Source: Volvariella volvacea V23 (lineage: Eukaryota; Basidiomycota; Agaricomycetes; Agaricales; Pluteaceae). Taken from it: DNA of 64,000 bases. The notes under the pieces are model-generated. The model did not search any database and was not told the DNA's origin. It worked only from the letters and a program-made list of their open reading frames with translations. Where the stretch lies: positions 367,134 to 431,133 of the forward strand of contig KB722738.1 of NCBI GenBank assembly GCA_000349905.1. The letters are read 5' to 3'. The position numbers were made by a program, and so were the translations under genes. Shown here in pieces: positions 56,002-64,000 of the stretch (positions within the stretch are counted from its first letter, which is position 1; each line of letters opens with the position of its first letter).

Positions 56002-57471
56002 ATGCCTCTCACGCATGTCGTCAATGGAGCGGTTGAGCGTCCTTTCGGCCAACTAATAGCACGCGACTTCGAGTCCAGGATTACCCCAAATGATACCCAA
56101 CGCACGACACTCATTGTGGCAGGATGTTACATTCTCATAATCGGAATACTCTGGTACGTCTTTTGAACATACGTCCGTTGGTTCTTGCTGACGAGTGGGA
56201 AGGCATGTACCGGTTCTCAAGCTAATCAGTGGGTTGACTCTTTAATGCACATCAACGAACTCATAATGACGAGATCCACGTCAACCAAGTTTATCCCTTC
56301 AAGTGAGTATGAACACCATGGTCGTCGAGGCGAGGGGCTGACCAATAATCACTTGCAGGCTCCTTACAGTTGGATTCCATGAAGTAAGCGCCTCACAGCA
56401 ACTCTGTCAGAACCGCCCAGCTGATCATTCCTTCAGATGAGCCACGCCTTCATGGGCGTCCTGACCTGTGCCAAAATCCATTCCATCGAGCTCGATCGTA
56501 TGTCCCTTCATGATGTCATGTTCCCTATATTAACCCCATTTCGTCAACTTGTAGCTGATGAAGGAGGGGCGACCAAGATGTCGGGTGGTATACCCTGGTT
56601 GACTTTGCCGGCTGGATATCTGGGATCGTCGTTCATTGGTGCCTGTCTGATAGCTTGTGGATTCAACACGAATGCTAGCAAGGTCGCCTCGCTCGTTCTC
56701 GCAGTATTTTTCCTCTTCACGCTGTGGTGGGCTCGTCGCAACCTATTGTATGTTGGGCCTCATTCGCGTTGTTCAACCGGTGTACTTACGAGCATGCTAG
56801 AACGTGGGCGCTTATACTGGGAATGTCCGGACTTATTGTACTGTTCTGGTTTGTCGGCGGTGGTGTGGCATTGAGATACCTTGTAAGTCACGCCCCTTCC
56901 TCACTCCCCTCTTCAGGCCTCATCCCCACCCAAGGTACTATTCATCGGAGTCATGTCCTGCATGTATGTGTTATGGGATGTTGTTGGTACGTCAGCCTAG
57001 ATCGCTACCAGCCCAAACCCACCTCATGGCCCCAATCACCACCTTTCATTAGACGACACCATCGCTCGAAAAGTCAATGCTTCGGATGCCTCACAATTTG
57101 CTAAGATTTGCGGATGTTGCCCTTCGCAAGGTGCGTGCCCTTCGATTACCCTTTTCGCGCGGGTATCCAGTCTAACGCGTGGCCCAATTTAGTTTGGGGG
57201 TTCATTTGGCTTATTATTGCCTTTGTCTTCTTCGCTCTCGGCATCATAGTCGGCTTGGTGGCCTTCAAGGTAAGTTGATTCCCGGCTTCTTGAATACTAC
57301 GCCTCCATTCCTAACCCCACAACCGTACAGCAATCCGCTGCAGAACAAAAGGCAGACTCGCAAGATTTTCTTCCCGTTCCGGGAAGCAACTCTAGTGCAT
57401 TTATGACTACCCCGAGCGGGGTGTTAGTTTCTCTTGTCACTTTTGCCCTCGCGTGGTTCGGATTGTTGTAA
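56002..57471 (+). CDS. Peptidase M50B-like membrane protein
   Basis: Polytopic membrane protein of the fungal M50B-like group. The ATG at 56002 gives MPLTHVVNGAVERPFGQLIA and a first transmembrane segment (LIVAGCYILIIGILW). A small exon ends in VYPFKLLTVGFHE, and the next begins MSHAFMGVLTCAKI, so splicing creates the zinc-protease motif HEMSH across the intron at about 56384. Then come DEGGATKMSGGIPWLTLPAG, GACLIACGFNTNASKVASLV, LGMSGLIVLFWFVGGGVALR and IARKVNASDASQFAKICGCC with the cysteines CGCCPSQ. The last membrane span is IWLIIAFVFFALGIIVGLVA. A Ser/Pro-containing tail ends LVTFALAWFGLL. At least six introns. An intramembrane protease activity is inferred only from the HExxH. The 5' intron edges near 56157-56255 are uncertain. 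Confidence 0.83.
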
Positions 57472-57751
57472 GCCTGTTACTGTAACCCCCTTGTCTGTGC
57501 TTTGCTTGTATTGTTTTTTGTCTGGTTTTCTTGTTCGTCGGCCGGCCGTGGGCCGTGGCCAGGGACGCTGCCACAAATGAATTCTTTATCATTGTTACAA
57601 TAATTACGAAGTCGCATAATACACCTCGTGCAGAGCCACTTAAGGATGTGAATTTGTTGTTACATGTGTAACTACTCTTTATGTGGTTGGACAGGGAACA
57701 TGCTTTCTTTACCTGATCGACGATTGATGGTAAATTATTTATAAACCAAAT

Positions 57752-59329
57752 TCAATCACATAGCACAGGAATTCCGTCCACAGAAAGGGTTTTCACTTTC
57801 GGGTTTTCATCCTTGATACCTCGGCACAGTTTATATAGCGCAGGACTCCAACAAACTGGCTTTGATGCATCTATCTTGTCGTCCGCCGATATATGTGATA
57901 ATTCCACTACCTCTAGTGCAGGGAAGGCTCGAAGCCATTTAGCAAAGCTCAAGTTATTACCCCAATTGAGCAGATAATAAACTTTAAAGACATGAACACC
58001 TATCACGCTCACTTTTCGGCGTAGCGCGTCTGATCCTGTCTCTGGTGGCATATTCAGCAACCATCTGGAGTATGCTGTCCCTAGCAGCGTGACTTTCACA
58101 ACTAATTTGAGAGTTACGGGCGGGTTGTCCAACCTCTCGACGATATGCCTGATGTCGAATGCTTGTAGCTCGTTCAAAATGGATGTACCACCCCATTGAA
58201 AAACTGGTAATATGATGGACTTGAGATTTGGAAGATCTATGCGGGGTTGCAATGTGGGTAGTTGAGCCAATGAGAAGGGCGATAGTATCAAAGTTGTGAG
58301 ATTAGGAAGTAGGGACAACGGTAACGACTTGATGCTGATCACCCAAGGCGGAGATATGTGTAATGAAGTGATTTTTGGGTGTCGACTGAGAAAACTTGAG
58401 AATCTGTCCATTGATACCTCGTAGTAAGGAAGAGTCAACGTCTCCAGATTGGGTAGAGTGAGTAGCGAGAGTATGTTGTCCCATTTTTCAATGTACGAGC
58501 CAAATGCAAGCCTTCGAATGGACTTCCCAGACTTCGCAGCTTGGGGGAAGAGATACTTGAGGGTGGTGGGTGAATCTACGCATAGCTCAAGGAGACCCTG
58601 GTCAGACTCAGAGCTGGGTCCCTTGAACAGTGCTAACCCTTTCTGCCGGAACCAGGACCCCACCCTAAGAGCTAGATTTGTCTCTCTGGATCCCCCAAGA
58701 AACCATGGAGTTTCGGATCGATAGATAGAGAAGTACGCGTCGAACATTTGATCGCCTATAATGACAAGGGAGGCGCATCGCCGTAGCTTCCTGCTTTTAG
58801 CAGTGAAGGACGAGAAGAACCGCTGAACAAACTGGTGGTTCGTTGGATTTACTCCGACTTCAGCAAGGTTCTGCCGAGGTGGAGACCATGTTGCGGGTCT
58901 AAAGTTAAGGCATATAGCTTCGATTCCAAGTGCGTTTGGATGAAAGAATAGGAACTGGCCCAGACTTTGCATGCTACGCAGAATACAACGGAGCGACCCG
59001 GTGAAGGTGCAACAAATTGCTGTGACTGGAGCGTCTTCAAATGCAGCGGGAAGAGCTCGGCGCATTGCTCTGAGGATTATTGAATCTCCAGGCATACAGA
59101 GGGTAATACACACGCCATCTTTCGGCAGAATGATGCCCACCTGTGGTTTCGGAAACGAACGAGAAGATGGAGGTATAATCAACCTAGTTTGATAGCGTTT
59201 GAATAATGTGCGGAGAGAGATAGCATTAAGGGGTTGACTCCGAGTAGACTCTGACAGAGCACATAAGCTCTTTTCGTCCAGCAAGGCCGTGATTTCCCAC
59301 ATGAGTTCCGCAGGGAGGCGATGGAGCAT
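57752..59329 (-). CDS. F-box protein, family B, divergent copy
   Basis: Single-exon gene, 525 residues from the ATG at 59329. The F-box is MLHRLPAELMWEITALLDEK then SLCALSESTRSQPLNAISLR. It is followed by LFKRYQTRLIIPP, which matches the LFNRNQTLI block of its neighbours. The family B plan continues with GVCITL, VTAICCTF, LGQFLFFHPNALGIEAICLNF, LPNLETLTLPYYEV, a HPKITSLHI segment and LPNLTTLILSPF. It ends with the cap WLRAFPALEVVEL ... VKTLSVDGIPVLCD. More divergent than the copies to the right, but no break. Probable SCF adaptor. Confidence 0.8.
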   Translation of the reverse strand: MLHRLPAELMWEITALLDEKSLCALSESTRSQPLNAISLRTLFKRYQTRLIIPPSSRSFPKPQVGIILPKDGVCITLCMPGDSIILRAMRRALPAAFEDAPVTAICCTFTGSLRCILRSMQSLGQFLFFHPNALGIEAICLNFRPATWSPPRQNLAEVGVNPTNHQFVQRFFSSFTAKSRKLRRCASLVIIGDQMFDAYFSIYRSETPWFLGGSRETNLALRVGSWFRQKGLALFKGPSSESDQGLLELCVDSPTTLKYLFPQAAKSGKSIRRLAFGSYIEKWDNILSLLTLPNLETLTLPYYEVSMDRFSSFLSRHPKITSLHISPPWVISIKSLPLSLLPNLTTLILSPFSLAQLPTLQPRIDLPNLKSIILPVFQWGGTSILNELQAFDIRHIVERLDNPPVTLKLVVKVTLLGTAYSRWLLNMPPETGSDALRRKVSVIGVHVFKVYYLLNWGNNLSFAKWLRAFPALEVVELSHISADDKIDASKPVCWSPALYKLCRGIKDENPKVKTLSVDGIPVLCD

Positions 59330-59513
59330 GAGAATACTTTGAGTCACGTAAGGGCTAAGGAAGGGGGGAAATGATTTCAAGCTGGATGAATGTGCTGTGG
59401 GTCGGTTCAGAGGTAGTATATAAATATCAACTTACCTATTTGTTTGAACAACGACTCCATATCCATTATAGATAGTCAGATTGCCACAGAACGAACTCTA
59501 ATTGTGCCCTACT

Positions 59514-61082
59514 CTACTGCTCATCTCTTTGTTCTCTAGCGGCACGAGTCCGTGCGGCCTGTGGTGAAGACGAGCGAGTGGACCTCAAACAGAAGCTACA
59601 CGATGTTCCCGTCCACTTCGGTAGACGCAATCCTCGGATTCCTTGCACGAATAACTTTTGTCGACTTGTATTGTTCAACTCATCCCTCGGAGAACAACCC
59701 CATATCTCCATTGTCTCCAAAACCGGGAATAACCGTAGCCAATGGGGAAGATTATGGCGCACGTCATCTTGTTCGAGGAACTGTGGGTGTCTACGGAAAC
59801 GAACTTCCAAGCTCTTGACGTGCTCGCATATCGGATTGGGTGGCCATTGCTCAATGCCTAGCCACGCCGTAGTGGTGGTCATGATGATCAAGCTCAGCTT
59901 GAGTTTCCGAGTCTGACTGAGCCTGCTCTCGAGACGACGGTCCATTTGCGGGAGGGAACTGACTAATACGCCGCCGTAAACAAACAATGTACAAGTGATA
60001 GATTGTAGTTTCGGGGAAGGCAGTGAACCAAAGCTGGGTCTGAGCAAGTAAGAGAGTAGACGAGGGAAAGTCACCAAGGTTATCAGATTTGGAAGGAAGA
60101 AGGGTGGCGCTATGCTGTCGCTTTTGAAATAGCTCACATAACCCCGAGTCTTCAGCAACGTGATCTTCCGATGCCGAACGAGAAAACTTGAGAATGTTTT
60201 GAATGGGAGTGATAGAGAGAAAAGGGAGAGTTCTTCGAGATTGGGTAGTGTTATTCGTCCGAGGATGGGAGCCCACGTATACTCGATCCATTCAAGCGAA
60301 AGTGTTCGAAGGGAATCGTGCTTTAATGAATGGGGTGTGAAGAGGTGATAAAGGACAAAGCTGGAGTCGATCCCCATGAAGCGGGGTGTAGAACGCGATG
60401 GATTGGAACCAAAGTTGAAAAACGACCAAAGGTGCTGGGACGTTAAGGCTGTGAGGGATTGGGCGATATTTGCTTTCTTGGATCCTCTCCGTAGCCACGG
60501 CGGTCTTTCCACTTTATTAAACAGGCCATCAAAGATACGAGCATTCGCTATGCTGAGCGACGTGCATTGGGATAGTTGATCCAGGTAATGGAGGAAGTCG
60601 CAAACGACACTTCTATATTGAAGGTCGGAAAGCGACTTTGAGAGACATGGAATCCAGACTAACATCCATGATTTCTACCATGCCTAGGTTGGGATGACAA
60701 GCCAGAAATCGCGTAAAACTCTTCATTTCCTCCATGACACGGGAGATTGGCCTGTTGAAGTTGCATTTAATGGCAGTGACTGCCCTTTCAAATGCAAATG
60801 GTTGGGCGAGGCGAAGCCCTCGTAAGACGTCCAGGTTCTCGCAAGTCGTTATGTTTATACATAAGCCAGTCTGGGGGGGTTGTATAATATGCGCTTCCAG
60901 TCCCTTGAACGGGAGTGAATGGGGTTGGTATGCTGAACTTTGAATGAGCGTCTGGTTTCTATTGAATAGCGTATTGAAACAACGTGGAGTGAACGGCAAA
61001 CGGTTGACAGGTTGCACAGGTCTTTGCCGCTGAGGGGTGCGACTATCATTTCCTGAAGCTCTTGAGGCAAAGATTGGAGCAT
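59514..61082 (-). pseudogene. Family B F-box pseudogene with at least three frameshifts
   Basis: The F-box begins at 61082 (MLQSLPQELQEMIVAPLSGK, DLCNLSTVCRSLHVVS) and loses frame at 60976/60977. There a 4-nt deletion removes AGGG relative to the copy at 61785-63283. The next frame carries LFNRNQTLIQSSAYQPHSLP to about 60640. A further shift near 60613-60665 leads to the long 3' frame (FLHYLDQLSQCTSLSIANA ... FFLPNLITLVTF ... LPHWLRLFPVLETMEIWGCS). The last 50 codons no longer match the family cap, so a fourth break lies near 59600. It is clearly dead as a gene, though long open stretches remain. Confidence 0.8.
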
Positions 61083-61784
61083 GAGTGCAAATGGGTGTGT
61101 TCCCTCTTTGATTGACGTAACATATGGTCTATCTAAGGCACCAGGGTCCTGGATGAACCAATAGGGCACGTTCGTCCACAATTCGTCCAAGTAAATATCG
61201 TATACATACAAAAAAGTCTTGAGCCTCGGTTTTGGTGTTTTACAACACGTTACAAACTTCAGAAGTCCTTCTCTGTTGTTTTCAGGCAGAGAAAGGGTGG
61301 ATTTATGAACCCGAATATCTGAGGTGCAACTCACCTTTCGGCGTATCATACTTGACCTTTGCTTGACCTGATCTCGACAGTATATCACGCAACAATTGAA
61401 AAGACTCCAATGCGTCCATCCTTATTTAAATGCTATTAACTCTCTGAGATATTTAAAGAAGCAGGAATGGTAGTAATAATATTAGCATTTTGGAAGACGG
61501 AATGGTAGTATCAGTACTCGATTCAATGTATCGCTTGAAAAGGTGCCACCGATGTTACAGTGACTGCATTTTTGGATGTAGAAAAAAGACAAAGGGACAA
61601 TCTACAGGTAACTCACACAGCCTGTGACCAGATCGTTCATTGAGCAATGCAGGCATTCCCTGCGAAATACGAGTTTTCCTAGTGAGGGCAAGGTTTGTGA
61701 TCTTGGACCTGCCTACAAGGCACGCACTTGCCACTGAGTGGAGGCGGTGAGGTGAGTAGGTGAGCGCGAACCTTGCACATGATG
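61083..61784. other. Intergenic, no gene seen
   Basis: Separates two family B copies. No coding signal beyond short frames. Confidence 0.45.
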
Positions 61785-63283
61785 CTATACGAGATTTCCG
61801 TCAACACGAATGGATGCGATCCTAGAATTCTTTGCCCGGATATCCTGAAACAGCCTCTGTCGACTTGAATTGTTCGACCCGTCCCCTAGAGAGCAGCCCA
61901 GTATGTCTAGTGTCTCCAAAACCGGGAATAACCCCAGCCAACCAGGAAGGTGGCAATGCAACTCCTCTTGTTCCAGGAATTGCGAATGTCTCCAACAATC
62001 AATACTCAACCTCCTGATGTGGCCGCAAATCGGGTTAGGTGGCCATTGCTCAACGTCCAGCCATCTGCGAGTGGCAGTCAGAATGACCAAATTCAGCGTG
62101 AGAGACCGGATTCGACTAAGCCTGCTCTCAAGACGGCGGTCGTTCTTTGGCAAGGAGCCCGTTAACACATTGGATTGAATATACAGTGAGAGAGTGATCG
62201 ACTGTAGTTTTGGGGAAGGCAGTGAACCAAAGCTGGATCTGAGCAAGTAAGATAGTAGACGCGGGGGAGACATTAAAGTTACGAGGTTGGGAAGGAAGAA
62301 GGGTGGTGCTGTACTGGAATCCTTGAAATGGCTCACGTAACCCCGGACCTTTAGCAGTCTAATCCTCCGATGCCGAACGAGAAAACCTGAGAGCGCCTTC
62401 AATGGTAGTGAATAACAGACTAGCGAGAGCTCTTCGAGGTGGGGAAACGTTATCCGTCCTAGGACGCGAATCCACGTAGAATCAAGCTTGTTAAGTGACA
62501 GTGTTCGGAGAGAGTCGAAATGGTGTCGGTGGGTGAAGAGACAATGAAAGACGAAGCTCGAATCCACCTCCATAAAACGAAGGGGAGAACGTGACGAATT
62601 TAATCCAAAGTTGAAGAGCAACGCAAACTGCTGGACAGTGGATGTTGTAATGGATTGGACAATGTTGGCTCTCTTGGAACCCCTCCGTAGCCACATCGGT
62701 TTATCCACTTTGAGGGGCAGTCCATCGAAGATATTGGTATTTGATAAAGTGAGCGCCATACACTGAGATAACCGATTTAGATGATAAAGAAGGTCTGACA
62801 TGACATCTATGCACTGGGGATCGGCAACACCAGCCCATCGGGTAATCATGTCAGGATCGAGACTTATGTCCATGACCTCGACCGTGTTCATATTGGAGCT
62901 GCAAGCGATAAACTGGGTAAAGCTTCGTATTTCCTTTATCGTGTAAAGAAGGGGCCCATTGAAGACACACTTGATGGAGGTTACTGGTCGCGCTGCGAAC
63001 ACAAACGGTCGGGCGAGGCGAAGCCCTCGAAGAATGTTCAAGTTCTCCCGGGTCGTTATACGTATGCACACGCCAGGCCGGGCTCGTATGGCATGTACTC
63101 CAAGTCCCTCGAAAGGGTATGGATGGGGTTGATACGCTGAACTTTGAATGAGCGTCTGGTTTCTATTGAATAGCGTATTGAGGGAAACGACGTGGAGTAA
63201 ACAGTCGACAGGTTGCACAAGTCCCTGCCACTGAGGGGTGCGAATATTATTTCTTGAAGCTCTTGAGGTAGAGATTGAAGCAT
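61785..63283 (-). pseudogene. Family B F-box gene with a 7-nt deletion in the F-box
   Basis: The F-box start at 63283 reads MLQSLPQELQEIIFAPLSGR, DLCNLSTV. At 63198/63199, 7 bases present in the copy at 59514-61082 (GAACGGC on the + strand) are missing. The frame therefore shifts within the VCRSLH segment of the F-box. The remaining protein (LHVVSLNTLFNRNQTLIQSS onward) is open and well conserved down to 61785. It keeps GVCIRITTRENLNILRGLRL, LRRGSKRANIVQSI, FFLPNLVTLMS and the end cap WLGLFPVLETLDI ... IRVDGNLV. A start upstream at 63404 would give an unrelated N-terminus without an F-box. Young pseudogene, or an allele-specific or sequencing error. Confidence 0.7.
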
Positions 63284-63404
63284 AAGCGCAAACGGGGTAT
63301 GTGTTTGTTCCCTCATTCGTGATGGCCATCTTATATAGTCTTCCATGGGCCCAGCCCATGTCCTCAACCAATAGAATTTTATTCTGGGAATGATTTTCAC
63401 ACAC

Positions 63405-64000
63405 TTATTCCATTAAATCAACACCATCAACGGAGAAGGTCCTTAGCCTCGTATTCGACATTTTACAACTCCTCACTAACTCCTGTCGACTCCCAAAGTT
63501 CTTCTCGCTCGTCGGAGAACAACACCACATCTCCACCGACTCCACAACCGGAAACAACTGAAGCCACCTGGCAAAATGCTCCAGGACTTCATCCTTTTCG
63601 AGGAAATCCATGCCCGACTCGAGTGTAATCTGGAGGAAGTTAATCTTGTCACACACCGCAACTTGCTCTGGGTAGGCCAGTCGTGAGTTGAGCGAGAAAT
63701 CGACCTCCGTTATCCATCCCGTACATCTACTCTTCACAAACACCCTTAGCCCCAACGCGACATTGCTCAGCCTCCTAGCGACACATTTATTGATCTTGAC
63801 GCCGTATCCCCACAAGAATTGAATGAACGGCTTGTCGTCATTGACACAAACCCAAAGAGCAACCGATTCGAGATTGGGCAGTGGTTTAGATGCGATGTTT
63901 GGCTTCAGGATATAGCCGAGGAGGAGACCCCACGTTATGAGCGTCGTTAGGTTCGGAAGGAGGAATGGTGGAAGGGCGCATGTATCATCAAAAAGAGTCG
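63405..64000 (-). CDS. F-box family B protein, C-terminal part, runs off the right edge
   Basis: Open from the right window edge to the stop at 63405 with no break. Visible blocks are LPPFLLPNLTTLITWGLLLG, KPLPNLESVALWV, FIQFLWGYGVKIN and LGLRVFVKSRCTGW. The family cap follows: HFARWLQLFPVVESVEMWCC, EKNFGSRQELV and TFSVDGVDLM. It is closer in its cap to the intact gene at 25208-26761 than to the neighbouring copies. The F-box must lie beyond 64000, so integrity cannot be judged. Confidence 0.75.
   Translation of the reverse strand, partial: TLFDDTCALPPFLLPNLTTLITWGLLLGYILKPNIASKPLPNLESVALWVCVNDDKPFIQFLWGYGVKINKCVARRLSNVALGLRVFVKSRCTGWITEVDFSLNSRLAYPEQVAVCDKINFLQITLESGMDFLEKDEVLEHFARWLQLFPVVESVEMWCCSPTSEKNFGSRQELVRSCKMSNTRLRTFSVDGVDLME

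Overview
This is nuclear DNA of a filamentous basidiomycete, most likely an Agaricomycete. The conserved genes carry several short (about 50-80 nt) GT-AG introns. Elongation factor 3, a cerato-platanin, a PL1 pectate lyase, a microsomal P450 and large families of single-exon F-box proteins are all present. I cannot name the genus from sequence alone. Two runs of exactly 100 N (18586-18685 and 32391-32490) are scaffold gaps, and each cuts a gene.

Layout. 1-2.6 kb: 3' part of a PP2C phosphatase and an intron-containing tRNA-Arg(CCT). 2.7-11.8 kb: a head-to-tail array of F-box family A genes on the + strand, four intact and one decayed. 11.9-19.8 kb: a secretion and metabolism block with a P450, a cerato-platanin, a glyoxalase-like protein, a gap-cut pectate lyase and a tiny secreted peptide gene with a 10-nt exon. 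20.9-22.5 kb: WBP1. 22.9-27.7 kb: F-box family B (one intact gene, one frameshifted gene, one fragment) and a family A relic. 28.9-45.3 kb: housekeeping genes (adenylate kinase, a CBM21 PP1-targeting protein, PFS2, V-ATPase subunit a, elongation factor 3). 46-55.6 kb: two family D F-box genes among an unrecognised multi-exon gene, a metallo-beta-lactamase-fold hydrolase and CWC22. 56-57.5 kb: an M50B-like membrane protease. 57.7-64 kb: a second family B array on the minus strand, with two clear pseudogenes.

The conserved genes cover translation, splicing, polyadenylation, N-glycosylation, vacuolar acidification and adenylate balance. They show no operon-like logic, although PFS2/V-ATPase a and MBL/CWC22 are divergent pairs with short shared upstream regions.

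The main unusual feature is the F-box content: eight open genes, one of them running off the right edge, plus five decayed copies, in three families that occupy roughly a third of the window. They are single-exon among intron-rich neighbours, are arranged in tandem, and carry family-specific C-terminal signatures and fresh small indels. This points to rapid birth and death of putative SCF ubiquitin-ligase substrate adaptors.
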